The notes under the pieces: model-generated | What the model saw: only the letters and a program-made list of their open reading frames with translations | Database searches by the model: none | Told to the model about the DNA's origin: nothing | Assembly (NCBI RefSeq): GCF_947504105.1 | Contig: NZ_CANNGP010000007.1 | Location: forward strand, 103,528-167,527 | Length of the DNA stretch: 64,000 nt | Direction: 5' to 3' | DNA from: an uncultured Tateyamaria sp. | GTDB lineage: Bacteria; Pseudomonadota; Alphaproteobacteria; Rhodobacterales; Rhodobacteraceae | Shown: in pieces, positions 15,470 through 24,605 of the stretch | Position numbering within the stretch: the stretch's first letter is position 1 | Layout of the letters: every line of letters begins with the position of its first letter | Position numbers and translations under genes: made by a program

Positions 15470-17221
15470 ATGACACGTCAAATGACCGGAGCGAAAATGG
15501 TCGTCCAAGCCCTCATCGATCAGGGTGTGGACACGGTATTCGGATATCCCGGTGGCGCTGTGCTACCGATTTACGACGAAATCTTTCAGCAGAACTCGAT
15601 CAAGCACATCTTGGTGCGCCATGAGCAAGGTGCGGTGCATGCCGCCGAAGGCTACGCGCGCGCGACAGGCAAACCCGGCGTGTGCCTCGTCACCTCTGGC
15701 CCGGGTGCCACAAACGCCGTGACCGGTTTGACGGACGCATTGATGGATTCAATCCCGATCATCGTTCTGACAGGCCAGGTTCCTACATTCATGATCGGAT
15801 CGGATGCGTTTCAGGAAGCGGATACGGTTGGCATCACCCGTCCCTGCACGAAACACAACTGGTTGGTGAAAGAAACCGACAGCCTGTCGGGCGTTATTCA
15901 CGAAGCGTTTCATGTTGCGACTGCGGGCCGTCCAGGTCCGGTGTTGATCGACATTCCCAAGGATGTGCAATTTGCCACCGGCACCTACACCCCGCCCAAA
16001 CCGTCGACCTCGCACTACCAACCGCAGGTCAAGGGCGACATGGAAGCGATCACTGAACTGGTTGCCGCCATCGAAACAGCCAAACGGCCAATTTTCTATA
16101 CAGGCGGCGGGGTTATCAACTCTGGCCCCGGCGCCAGCCAATTGCTGCGTGAACTTGTGGATGCAACGGGTTTTCCGATCACATCAACCCTGATGGGGCT
16201 GGGATCCTACCCCGCCAGCGGCAAGCACTGGACAGGAATGCTTGGCATGCACGGCCTGTATGAAGCCAACATGGCGATGCACGATTGCGATCTGATGATC
16301 AACATCGGCGCACGTTTCGACGACAGGATTACCGGGCGCATCGATGCATTCAGCCCAAAGTCGAAGAAGGCGCATATCGATATCGATCCATCGTCGATCA
16401 ACAAAGTGATCAAGGCGGACATCCCGATTGTCGGAGATGTAGGGCACGTGTTGGAAGACATCCTGAAAGTATGGAAGTCGCGCGGCCGCAAGACCAATCA
16501 GGCCGCCATGGCCCAGTGGTGGTCCAAGATTGACGAATGGAAAGCGGTCGATTGCCTGAAGTTCAAACAAGAAGGCAAGACCATCAGGCCACAATACGCC
16601 CTTGCCCGGTTGGAAGCGCTTACGAAAGACCATGATCGCTACATCTGCACCGAGGTGGGCCAACATCAAATGTGGGCCGCGCAGTACCTGGGCTTCGAAG
16701 ACCCAAACCGTTGGATGACATCCGGTGGGCTGGGCACAATGGGTTACGGCTTCCCGGCGTCGATTGGCGTACAGATGGGCCATCCGGAGGCATTGGTGAT
16801 CAACGTTGCGGGTGAAGCATCCTGGCTGATGAACATGCAAGAGCTGGGCACCGCCATGCAATTCAATCTGCCGGTCAAGCAGTTCATCCTGAACAATGAA
16901 CGCCTCGGTATGGTGCGCCAATGGCAAGAATTGCTTCACGGTGAACGCTATTCCCATTCATGGTCCGAGAGTCTGCCCGATTTCGTCAAACTGGCCGAAG
17001 CATTCGGAGCCAAGGGTATTATCTGTTCTGATCCTGACGATCTGGACGATGCGATCATGGAGATGATCACCCATGATGGACCCGTGCTTTTTGACTGTCT
17101 GGTTGAGAAACACGAGAACTGTTTCCCCATGATCCCGTCGGGCAAGGCGCACAATGAGATGCTGTTGGGAGAAGCCGAAACCCAGGGTGTGATCGATGCA
17201 AAAGGCTCCGTGCTGGTGTAA
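15470..17221 (+). CDS. ilvB: Acetolactate synthase large subunit
   Basis: This 583-residue thiamine-diphosphate enzyme condenses two pyruvates, or pyruvate and 2-oxobutyrate, in the first shared step of valine, leucine and isoleucine synthesis. The catalytic Glu is E52 in RHEQGAVHAAEGYARATG. The FAD/TPP core shows EVGQHQMWAAQY and the metal-site segment INVAGEASWLMNMQELGTA, where Glu stands in the usual Asp position of the GDG motif; similar sequences occur in related Rhodobacterales. The start at 15470 (MTRQMTGAKM) has GGAG ten bases upstream and matches relatives, in preference to the ATG right after the terminator. The gene is followed by ilvN. Confidence 0.96.
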   Translation: MTRQMTGAKMVVQALIDQGVDTVFGYPGGAVLPIYDEIFQQNSIKHILVRHEQGAVHAAEGYARATGKPGVCLVTSGPGATNAVTGLTDALMDSIPIIVLTGQVPTFMIGSDAFQEADTVGITRPCTKHNWLVKETDSLSGVIHEAFHVATAGRPGPVLIDIPKDVQFATGTYTPPKPSTSHYQPQVKGDMEAITELVAAIETAKRPIFYTGGGVINSGPGASQLLRELVDATGFPITSTLMGLGSYPASGKHWTGMLGMHGLYEANMAMHDCDLMINIGARFDDRITGRIDAFSPKSKKAHIDIDPSSINKVIKADIPIVGDVGHVLEDILKVWKSRGRKTNQAAMAQWWSKIDEWKAVDCLKFKQEGKTIRPQYALARLEALTKDHDRYICTEVGQHQMWAAQYLGFEDPNRWMTSGGLGTMGYGFPASIGVQMGHPEALVINVAGEASWLMNMQELGTAMQFNLPVKQFILNNERLGMVRQWQELLHGERYSHSWSESLPDFVKLAEAFGAKGIICSDPDDLDDAIMEMITHDGPVLFDCLVEKHENCFPMIPSGKAHNEMLLGEAETQGVIDAKGSVLV

Positions 17222-17292
17222 CGCGCCGTTTCTTTAAAAGAGAACGGGACGGAACTTCCCAAGTTTCGGCTGACGACAAGGAAAAGACTGAC

Positions 17293-17853
17293 ATGTCCGC
17301 ACTCAAAATCAAAAAAGGCTCCACCAGCCACTCCGCTTATAACCTACGTCCTACCTTTTCGGACGTGGAAGAGCGGCACACCCTCGCGGTACTGGTCGAA
17401 AACGAACCGGGGGTTCTAGCCCGTGTCATCGGTTTGTTTTCTGGTCGTGGCTACAACATCGAAAGCCTGACGGTCGCAGAAGTGGATCATACCGGCCATC
17501 TGTCCCGCATCACCATCGTGACTGCAGGCACGCCGCAAGTGATAGAACAGATCAAGGCGCAGCTGGGCCGGATCGTGTCCGTGCACGAAGTGCACGACCT
17601 TACGGTTGAGGGACCATCGGTAGAGCGTGAGCTCGCCATGTTCAAAGTCGCCGGTCAAGGCGACAAACGTGTCGAGGCGTTGCGTCTGGCCGATATTTTC
17701 CGTGCCAACGTTGTCGACAGCACTCTAGAAAGCTTTATTTTCGAGATTACGGGCGCGCCGGACAAGATTGATGCCTTTGCCGACCTGATGCACCCGCTCG
17801 GACTGGTTGAAGTCGCGCGAACCGGGGTTGCCGCCCTACCCCGCGGCGACTAG
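17293..17853 (+). CDS. ilvN: Acetolactate synthase small (regulatory) subunit
   Basis: The 186-residue protein has an N-terminal ACT domain (HTLAVLVENEPGVLARVIGL, SGRGYNIESLTVAEVDHTGH) that binds valine for feedback inhibition, and a C-terminal domain ending near ARTGVAALPRGD. It forms the holoenzyme with IlvB. It lies 71 bases after ilvB and is controlled by the same attenuator. Its stop codon overlaps the stop of the convergent XRE regulator by four bases. Confidence 0.96.
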   Translation: MSALKIKKGSTSHSAYNLRPTFSDVEERHTLAVLVENEPGVLARVIGLFSGRGYNIESLTVAEVDHTGHLSRITIVTAGTPQVIEQIKAQLGRIVSVHEVHDLTVEGPSVERELAMFKVAGQGDKRVEALRLADIFRANVVDSTLESFIFEITGAPDKIDAFADLMHPLGLVEVARTGVAALPRGD

Positions 17854-18647
17854 GCAAAGGGTTCGCCCACTTTCAACAATCGCTTCTGATAAGGCGTCAG
17901 ATCGTCAACCGTGCAATACCCCGATGCACGTGCTGCGGCTTTTGCAGTGCCAAAGTCACGGCCAAGATGTTCGTAGATCATGCGTACGACGCGGTCGTTG
18001 CTCAGCGTCTCTTGCGTGGTACGCGCGACATAGCCAACCCATACATTGTTTTCAAAAGATGTCACCCGACTTAGGTAGTTAAACGACGCGGTATGAGATC
18101 CGCGACGGGAAATCAGAGCGCTTACACCGTCTTCTTGACGCAAAACTAAACCACGAAATTCGCGCGCTTGCCTGGTCACAGGCATACCCTGAACACTCAG
18201 CGCTGCGCGGGTCTCGTAACCGCGCACTATGGTCGCACCGTTATCTCTGAATACCCGCACAAGTCCCGTAACGTACCTATCGGGATCCAGAAAACTGGCT
18301 CTGACGAAACGATAAAATCCGCTTGGAAAGATCAGTTCATCAATCAACCCGACCCCCGCTCCGACAAAATCCTTGAGAGAGGGGCCGGTGAGTGGATCAG
18401 ATCCAGACATGATGTTTTGAACGGGCTCAAGCAGAACACGAGCGTCAACGTCAAAGAAGTCGCAAATCCGCGCCAAAACATCCGGTCGCGGGAAGCTTTC
18501 CCCAGACAGATAGCGATTGAATTGAGTTCGGTTGATGCCCAGTTGACGCGATAGTTCGGAAATGGATGGATAGCCTTCGGCAAGAATCCGCAGATTTTGA
18601 CCGAACATACTGCGCAATTCCGCCGGTGATCTACGCATTTCTGGCAT
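17850..18647 (-). CDS. XRE-family transcriptional regulator, unknown target
   Basis: The 265-residue protein begins MPEMRRSPAELRSMFGQNLR, then a helix-turn-helix (SISELSRQLGINRTQFNRYL) and SFPRPDVLARICDFFDVDAR. The remaining 190 residues form an unrecognised domain with an ARASGYCTVDDLTPYQKRLL tail. The start at 18647 is preferred to 18734 because the XRE domain begins right after and the upstream extension is hydrophobic and unusual. It converges on ilvN with a four-base overlap of stops. Confidence 0.8.
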   Translation of the reverse strand: MPEMRRSPAELRSMFGQNLRILAEGYPSISELSRQLGINRTQFNRYLSGESFPRPDVLARICDFFDVDARVLLEPVQNIMSGSDPLTGPSLKDFVGAGVGLIDELIFPSGFYRFVRASFLDPDRYVTGLVRVFRDNGATIVRGYETRAALSVQGMPVTRQAREFRGLVLRQEDGVSALISRRGSHTASFNYLSRVTSFENNVWVGYVARTTQETLSNDRVVRMIYEHLGRDFGTAKAAARASGYCTVDDLTPYQKRLLKVGEPFA

Positions 18648-18789
18648 ATTCGTCTCTTCGTTCAATGCTCGGATCGAAATACAAATCGTTAACCCGACGC
18701 CAATCAGAGCCGCCCGCCCAGATAATGACGCCACTTCGCATCAACAGTGACGCAAAACCGCACCTGCACGATACCGCTGCAGACACAAA

Positions 18790-19236
18790 ATGCAAGCGAA
18801 CGTTACCGACTTAGTCATGTCGCAAATGTCTAGAATTGAGTTTGATAAAAGATGTCTAACTCTGGGTACAGCAATGATTGGTGTCATACTTTGGAGCGAT
18901 CCAAAAACTGAGAAGGCGGTCATCTGGTGCGAGGATCACGGCGACCTCGCGTATTTGTCGCGAAACGACTGCACTACAATACCTGACGTCTTTTTTGATG
19001 TCGGAGACATGGTTGAATTCGACGCCTTCGCGGAACGCAATCTACGCAAAGTAAGCAGTGCGCGCTTGTTGCGCCAAAGCCTTGGCACCACCCTACCCGA
19101 TAGCCTGCATCAAGTCCGAAGTGAGAAACGCGCACTTGTTGATGTCGCCGACTCGGCTGAGATCATTCCATTCCGCCTCAATGCCAAGGCCCGCACCATT
19201 CCGGCCGGGATGTCCCAACAACTGCGCCGAGGCTGA
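18790..19236 (+). CDS. Hypothetical protein, about 148 aa
   Basis: A soluble protein whose N-terminal 70 residues (CLTLGTAMIGVILWSDPKTE, KAVIWCEDHGDLAYLSR, FFDVGDMVEFDA) look like a small beta-barrel, in a general way similar to cold-shock-type folds; I do not recognise a family. The C-terminus is basic. It is divergent from the XRE regulator. No good ribosome site precedes 18790; starts at 18817 or 18826 are possible. Confidence 0.55.
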   Translation: MQANVTDLVMSQMSRIEFDKRCLTLGTAMIGVILWSDPKTEKAVIWCEDHGDLAYLSRNDCTTIPDVFFDVGDMVEFDAFAERNLRKVSSARLLRQSLGTTLPDSLHQVRSEKRALVDVADSAEIIPFRLNAKARTIPAGMSQQLRRG

Positions 19237-19339
19237 GCCGCAGGCAACATGTCGGGTACGGCAAAAATCTGTCGAAAATCCACGCACCCATTTGGCTACG
19301 ACCAATACCCTTGCGTCATAAGACATATGAGGAATGCGA

Positions 19340-20494
19340 ATGGACGCTACAGACCTGAACGCAGTGCGCCGTCCGATTTCGTCTGCGCACGGCCTGCCGA
19401 ATGAACACTACATCGATCAAGCGGTGTTCGAGGAAGAGCGCCACGCACTGTTAATGACAGGCTGGTCTGGTTTGGCCGTTGCGGCCGATATTCCAACCAC
19501 CGGAGACGCGGTACCGGTCACATTTCTGGATATGCCACTGCTTTTGATCAGGGACAAGGCAGGTGCTGTTCGCGTGTTTCACAACATCTGCCGTCATCGT
19601 GGGATGATCCTGGTCGACGCGGCGCGCAAGATCGAGGGTGCCATTCGCTGCCCCTACCACAGCTGGTGCTACTCGACGGAAGGTCGTTTGGTTTCAACGC
19701 CACATGTTGGCGGACCGGGTCAGAATACCGCTGACGGTATCGACAAATCGCTGCTCGGGCTCATAGAAGTGCGCAGCTATGTTTGGATGGATGTCATCTG
19801 GATCAATCTGTCCGGCGAAGCGCAACCCTTTGAAGAGGCCAACGCAGACTTGCTGGCACGCTGGGCTGAGTTCGACAAACCCTTGTATCACGGCGGCGCA
19901 GACAGCCATTTTCAACTCTCCGTAAACTGCAACTGGAAGCTTGCAGTCGAGAACTATTGCGAGAGCTATCACCTGCCTTGGGTGCACCCGGACTTGAACG
20001 TGTACTCGCGGCTCGAGGATCACTACCACATCGAAGCACCAAGCCGATATTCTGGCCAGGGCACGCTCGTTTACCGGCAATTGAAAGGGGACGACGGCCA
20101 TACCTTCCCCGATTTCGCGGGGTTGAGCGACAAGTGGGACACCGCAGCCGAATACATCACAGCCTACCCAAACGTGCTGCTGGGTGTGCATCGTGATCAC
20201 GCCTTTGCCATCATATTGGTCCCGCAAGCACCGGGCCGAACAGTCGAGAACATTCACCTCTACTACGCGCAACCTGATACCGATCCTGCTTTGCGCGCCC
20301 GCAATACGAAGCTGTGGAAGCAAGTGTTCGAAGAAGACATTTTTGTTGTGGAAGGCATGCAACATGGGCGCCAAACGCCAATGTTTGACGGCGGCCGTTT
20401 CTCGCCTGCCATGGATGGACCAACGCACCTGTTCCACAGTTGGGTCGCCGAACAGATGATGGCCCACCGCGCGGTCGTCGACGCTGCTGAATGA
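19340..20494 (+). CDS. Rieske aromatic ring-hydroxylating-type oxygenase, alpha subunit
   Basis: The 384-residue protein has the Rieske cluster ligands C84-x-H86 and C104-x2-H107 (NICRHRG and RCPYHSWCY). The catalytic domain has the mononuclear iron segment NYCESYHLPWVHPDL with the two histidines, and a likely Asp ligand in EEDIFVVEGMQ. This family includes glycine betaine, carnitine and stachydrine demethylases; the substrate here is unclear. No ferredoxin reductase subunit is adjacent. The start at 19340 has GAGGA six bases upstream; 19334 is too close. The stop overlaps the next small gene by four bases. Confidence 0.88.
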   Translation: MDATDLNAVRRPISSAHGLPNEHYIDQAVFEEERHALLMTGWSGLAVAADIPTTGDAVPVTFLDMPLLLIRDKAGAVRVFHNICRHRGMILVDAARKIEGAIRCPYHSWCYSTEGRLVSTPHVGGPGQNTADGIDKSLLGLIEVRSYVWMDVIWINLSGEAQPFEEANADLLARWAEFDKPLYHGGADSHFQLSVNCNWKLAVENYCESYHLPWVHPDLNVYSRLEDHYHIEAPSRYSGQGTLVYRQLKGDDGHTFPDFAGLSDKWDTAAEYITAYPNVLLGVHRDHAFAIILVPQAPGRTVENIHLYYAQPDTDPALRARNTKLWKQVFEEDIFVVEGMQHGRQTPMFDGGRFSPAMDGPTHLFHSWVAEQMMAHRAVVDAAE

Positions 20495-20712
20495 ACAACG
20501 ATCTGGAGCAGCGCGTTCTCGCAGCACATATCGAAGGGAAACGCTCAGATCTGGTCAGTCTGTATCAAGAGGCGGCAGCAGCGGCACCGTCCAAGGATGA
20601 GTACGCCTTCTTCCTGACGCAAGCATACGTCTTTGCCTTGGAAACAGCACATCCCGATGCACCTGTTTTGCGGGACCTTCTGGTTCAGATGGAACGCGAA
20701 ACGCCGCTTTAG
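20491..20712 (+). CDS. Small hypothetical protein coupled to the Rieske oxygenase
   Basis: The 73-residue protein is acidic and helical (YQEAAAAAPSKDEYAFFLTQ, AYVFALETAHPDAPVLRDLL), with no cysteines. It starts in a four-base overlap (ATGA) with the oxygenase gene, so it is translationally coupled. I do not recognise it. It converges on the DUF2189 gene, whose stop overlaps its own by four bases. Confidence 0.65.
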   Translation: MNNDLEQRVLAAHIEGKRSDLVSLYQEAAAAAPSKDEYAFFLTQAYVFALETAHPDAPVLRDLLVQMERETPL

Positions 20713-21497
20713 CGAGCGCCTGCCGCCATCTGCGCATAGACGTGCCAGGATGCATGGCCCAGCCACGGCAGCACGATCACAAGCCCCAGCAAGCCAGGCA
20801 GCATCGCCAGACAAAGCAAAACCACGATCACGACCGCCCACGAAAGCATCGGGACCATGTGGGCTTGGACATGACCCCAACTGGCGAGGATAGCCGTCAT
20901 GTAATCAACCTCACGCGCGAGCAGAAGCGGCAAACCCAACACGCACATCGCAAAGAAGATAAATGCAAAAAACCCGCCCACGACGGTCCCAAGCGCTATC
21001 ATCATCAAGCCGTCAGGGCTCAGGAACACATTAAGCGACGTGGTCACGTTCACCATCGGTTTAAGCCCCAGAAACAATGCAAAAATCATGTGACCCAGAA
21101 AGAACCAGAACAGCAACGCAACCACCATCAGCATCGACAACCAGGGCAGTTGTCGGCCACGCTCAGCGCGCAGTTGCCCAAGGATAGAACCGATGCCAGC
21201 GGGCTGGTCCATCCCGATCCGGCGCGAGACTTCGTAGGTTCCAAGTGCGCAAAATGGAGCGACCAGCGGAAATCCAAAAACCGCTAGGATCAGCCAAAAG
21301 GTGTGACCGGCCCACAGGGTTAGGCCAATCAATCCCCACCCCGCCAAGACAGAGGCACACCCCGTCAAAAGGCCGAAGCCCGGTGCCGTGCGAAAATCTG
21401 CCCAGCCTGATGACAGCGCGTGACGAATGAAGTCGGAGCGCGGCGCGTTAAAAGGTGGAACACCCGCAGGGAGGCTCGGATACGGGTTCGCTTCCAT
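20709..21497 (-). CDS. DUF2189 integral membrane protein
   Basis: This protein of about 262 residues has around six hydrophobic helices and the DUF2189 sequence GWADFRTAPGFGLLTGCASV near the N-terminus, LGTYEVSRRIG in the middle. The family has no established function. The ATG at 21497 overlaps the amidase stop by one base (TGATG), so the two are translationally coupled; the longer start at 21536 lies inside the amidase. Confidence 0.82.
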   Translation of the reverse strand: MEANPYPSLPAGVPPFNAPRSDFIRHALSSGWADFRTAPGFGLLTGCASVLAGWGLIGLTLWAGHTFWLILAVFGFPLVAPFCALGTYEVSRRIGMDQPAGIGSILGQLRAERGRQLPWLSMLMVVALLFWFFLGHMIFALFLGLKPMVNVTTSLNVFLSPDGLMMIALGTVVGGFFAFIFFAMCVLGLPLLLAREVDYMTAILASWGHVQAHMVPMLSWAVVIVVLLCLAMLPGLLGLVIVLPWLGHASWHVYAQMAAGAR

Positions 21498-22912
21498 CAG
21501 GTTAGACCCTCCATTCCGGGACGGCGCGCAGGCCAATCAGTCATAAGGTGCCACGCCTGTGCCAATCGCAACAAGAGTGCATCACTGCCCCGCCGTCCAA
21601 TAAGCTGCACCCCCATGGGCAGATCGTGCGGACCGCCGAAACCAGCAGGCACGCACACAACAGGAAGACCCAATAAACTTGCGGGCACCACAACCTCCAT
21701 CCAGCGGTGATACGTATCCATCTTTGTGCCAGCCAACTCTCGCGGCCAGTCAATGGCCACGTCGAACGGCCACATCTGCGCTGACGGCAGCGCAAGCACA
21801 TCATATTGCTCGAACAATGTCGTGGCAGTCTTGAACCACTCCGATCTTACCGCACTCGCCCGATGTACCTCCATCGCAGACATGGCAAGGCCGCGTTCGA
21901 CCTCCCATATGGCTGCCGCTTTCAACTGATCGCGCTTGGCCGGGTCTGCATGCAGAGTACCGAGGCTGCCCGACACGGCCCAACTGCGCAGCGTGATCCA
22001 AGACAACCAGATTGCGTCACGATCGAAGGGGGCAGGCAGAAGGTCGACAGTGATCCCCAGCCCTTCCATCTGCGTCAGCGCGGCAGTGCACAGGTCCAGC
22101 ACGCCGGCTTCCATCGGCAGCGCGCCGTCCCAAGCGCCAAGCCAGCCAATCCGAAGCCCGTCCGCACCACCACCGATTTGCGGCAAGGTAGGCGGGGCAT
22201 CCATGCCATGTGGCTGGCGTGGATCGGACCCCGCCATGGTATCAAGCAGAGCCGCCAGATCAGACGGGGTCCGCGCCATCGGCCCGTTGGTCGCCAGTTG
22301 GTGCAGAAAACTGTCCCCCATAGGCTCCGATGGAACGAACCCCCAGCTGGGCCTCATCCCGTACACATTGTTCCATCCCGCCGGGTTGCGCAGGGATCCC
22401 ATCATATCAGAGCCGTCAGCGACACTCAGCATTCCGGTCGCCAAGGCGGCGCCTGCCCCTCCGGACGACCCGCCAGCACTGCGCCCTGTATCGTAAGGAT
22501 TTCGTGTGGCGCCAAAGACAGGATTGATGCTGTGTGACCCCAAACCAAACTCAGGCGTATTGGTCTTTCCGATGATGATGGCACCTGCAGCGCGCAAGCG
22601 GGCAACCATGATATCGTCAGTTTGCGCGACTTGCCCGGCAAAAAGGGGCGATCCCATCGACGTAGGCAAACCTTTAGCGTTTGCCAAATCCTTGATTGCC
22701 ATCGGAATACCGTGCAACCAGCCCGTTTTGGGCGCTGCATCCGCCGCGCGCGCCTCGGCCATCAAGGTATCGGCATCGCGCAGCGACACGATGGCATTCA
22801 CGGAGGGGTTCACTGCAGCGATGCCGTCCAGCGTGTGTGCCATGACCGTCTCGGCCGTGACCTCACCTGCATCTAGCTGCGCTCGCAGTATCAGCGCACT
22901 TTGCTCGATCAT
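21497..22912 (-). CDS. Amidase (amidase signature family)
   Basis: The 471-residue protein has the Ser-cisSer-Lys triad of amidase signature enzymes: K74 in GIPMAIKDLANAKG, the glycine- and serine-rich loop AGGSSGGAGAALATG, and the second Ser in DGSDMMGSLRNPAG. Family members hydrolyse amides and include GatA, but gatC/gatB are absent here, so a catabolic amidase acting on a small aliphatic or aryl amide is more likely. The loop GSDMMG differs from the more common GSDxGGS form, which may alter the substrate. It lies before and is coupled to the DUF2189 gene. Confidence 0.88.
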   Translation of the reverse strand: MIEQSALILRAQLDAGEVTAETVMAHTLDGIAAVNPSVNAIVSLRDADTLMAEARAADAAPKTGWLHGIPMAIKDLANAKGLPTSMGSPLFAGQVAQTDDIMVARLRAAGAIIIGKTNTPEFGLGSHSINPVFGATRNPYDTGRSAGGSSGGAGAALATGMLSVADGSDMMGSLRNPAGWNNVYGMRPSWGFVPSEPMGDSFLHQLATNGPMARTPSDLAALLDTMAGSDPRQPHGMDAPPTLPQIGGGADGLRIGWLGAWDGALPMEAGVLDLCTAALTQMEGLGITVDLLPAPFDRDAIWLSWITLRSWAVSGSLGTLHADPAKRDQLKAAAIWEVERGLAMSAMEVHRASAVRSEWFKTATTLFEQYDVLALPSAQMWPFDVAIDWPRELAGTKMDTYHRWMEVVVPASLLGLPVVCVPAGFGGPHDLPMGVQLIGRRGSDALLLRLAQAWHLMTDWPARRPGMEGLT

Positions 22913-22951
22913 TTTGCTGGCCTCCCTTCGTGATGGCAGGCCGGGTGCGGA

Positions 22952-24076
22952 TCAGTCCGCTTGCGCCTCTGCCCGGGACTTGCCCGATACATCCAAGGCT
23001 AACGTGGCGGCCATCAAACCATCAAGGTCGCCGTCCAGAACACCCTTGGTGTCGGAGGTTTCGAAATTGGTGCGCAGGTCTTTCACCATCTGGTAGGGCT
23101 GCAAGACGTATGACCGTATCTGGTTGCCCCAGCCCGCATCGCCCTTGTTCTCGTGCATCTCGTTCACGGCAGCGTTCCGGCGATCCAACTCCAACTGGTA
23201 AAGCCGCGACTTCAGCGCCTTCATGGCGATGTCACGGTTCTGGTGCTGGGATTTTTCCGAGCTTGTCACGACAATGCCCGTGGGCGCGTGGGTGATACGC
23301 ACCGCCGAGTCGGTTGTGTTTACGTGCTGTCCACCAGCCCCCGAGGATCGATATGTGTCGATACGGATATCGGCAGGGTTCACCTCGATCTCGATATTGT
23401 CATCCACCACCGGATACACGCCGACAGAGGTAAAGCTTGTGTGGCGTTTGGCAGCACTGTCAAACGGGCTGATGCGCACAAGCCGGTGCACGCCGCTTTC
23501 CGACTTCAACCAACCATAGGCGTTCTGGCCGCTGATCTTGTAAGTGGCTGATTTAATGCCCGCCTCTTCGCCCGCGCTCTCGGACTGAAGCTCAACCTTG
23601 TAGCCCTTCTTTTCGGCCCAGCGAACGTACATCCGCGCCAACATTGCCGCCCAGTCACAGGATTCAGTCCCACCTGCGCCCGAGTTGATCTCAAGGAATG
23701 TGTCGTTACCGTCCGCCTCGCCATCCAGCAGCGCCTCAAGCTCTTTCTGGGCTGCCGTTTCCGCAAGGGCCTTGATTGCAGCTTCTGCGTCAGAGACGAC
23801 CTCCTCATCCTCTTCCATCTCGCCCAATTCAATAAGCTCGATGTTGTCCGACAGATCTTGCTTGATGCGGTCATGTGTTTCCATGGCATCCACCAGCATC
23901 TGGCGGTCACGCATCAACTTCTGTGCAGCCTCGGGATCGTCCCACAGATTGGGATCCTCAACACGCGCGTTGAACTCCTCCAGCCGGTGCTGAGCCGTGT
24001 CGACATCCAGTCGTTGAGCCAGCAAAGCCACCGACTTTTCAATCTCTTCGACGACATTCTGAATTTCTGCGCGCAT
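22952..24076 (-). CDS. prfB: Peptide chain release factor 2
   Basis: The 374-residue protein recognises UAA and UGA stop codons. The SPF tripeptide that reads the codon is at residues 203-205 ([10 protein letters not shown]), and the GGQ that reaches the peptidyl transferase centre is at 248-250 ([18 protein letters not shown]). The frame is open without the internal UGA frameshift known from E. coli, so there is no autoregulatory frameshift. The start [15 protein letters not shown] matches alphaproteobacterial RF2 and is preferred to 24118. Confidence 0.95.
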   Translation of the reverse strand: MRAEIQNVVEEIEKSVALLAQRLDVDTAQHRLEEFNARVEDPNLWDDPEAAQKLMRDRQMLVDAMETHDRIKQDLSDNIELIELGEMEEDEEVVSDAEAAIKALAETAAQKELEALLDGEADGNDTFLEINSGAGGTESCDWAAMLARMYVRWAEKKGYKVELQSESAGEEAGIKSATYKISGQNAYGWLKSESGVHRLVRISPFDSAAKRHTSFTSVGVYPVVDDNIEIEVNPADIRIDTYRSSGAGGQHVNTTDSAVRITHAPTGIVVTSSEKSQHQNRDIAMKALKSRLYQLELDRRNAAVNEMHENKGDAGWGNQIRSYVLQPYQMVKDLRTNFETSDTKGVLDGDLDGLMAATLALDVSGKSRAEAQAD

Positions 24077-24162
24077 ACCGGACCCAAGTCGCTCCCTTAC
24101 GGCGTGGTCATACGCCACGCCGCATTGGTCTACTGTGTGTACCGATGCTCCGCAAGCGATGC

Positions 24163-24491
24163 TCAGACGAAGATGAAGTCGCCCATGTCCAACTCGTCGT
24201 CTTCAACGCCTGAGATCGTTACGGTGTCGTCGCCCCATCCACCTTGATCAAGCTTGAGCCATTCAAGCTCAGCGCAGCGGCCTGGAAATCCACAAAGAAA
24301 GAGATGTTCGCAATGGCACTGAAGTCGATGACATCGGAGCCACGGACAAAGCCTTTGATCGTGTTGTTTCCAATGGCACCCGAGAACACGAACACGTCGG
24401 CTCTTGCGCTATCGGAATCAATCCTGAGAGACACAACCGCGTCACCATCCAAGCCCACGACAGTCAGGTAGGTGTTTCCGTCAACCGTCAC
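24163..24491 (-). pseudogene. Remnant of the C-terminal end of an RTX-type secreted protein, frameshifted
   Basis: Reading the minus strand, a hemolysin-type fragment (NNTIKGFVRGSDVIDFSAI, then SLNGSSLIKVDG) runs to a stop at 24219. In another frame the sequence continues [23 protein letters not shown] to a stop at 24163, which looks like the natural end of a type I secretion substrate. Adding one base in the run of four C (24233-24236, G on the minus strand) joins the two as KVDGGDDTVTISGV. There is also an in-frame stop upstream and no intact N-terminal part, so this is a decayed fragment between prfB and mrcA. A sequencing error is possible, but the missing 5' part is not explained by it. 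Confidence 0.62.
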
Positions 24492-24605
24492 TATTTAGAG
24501 TTCTGTTGGACCATTCGGATCGATCAAAGTGGCATCGAAAAAGGACGAAACGACCTCCAGCCACGGAACAACTGTTAATGCAGCTGTGCCACTGTTTGGG
24601 CGTAT

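Noticed and set aside
22952..24076. Programmed frameshift in prfB
   Set aside because: The frame is continuous and lacks the internal UGA, so no recoding is needed.
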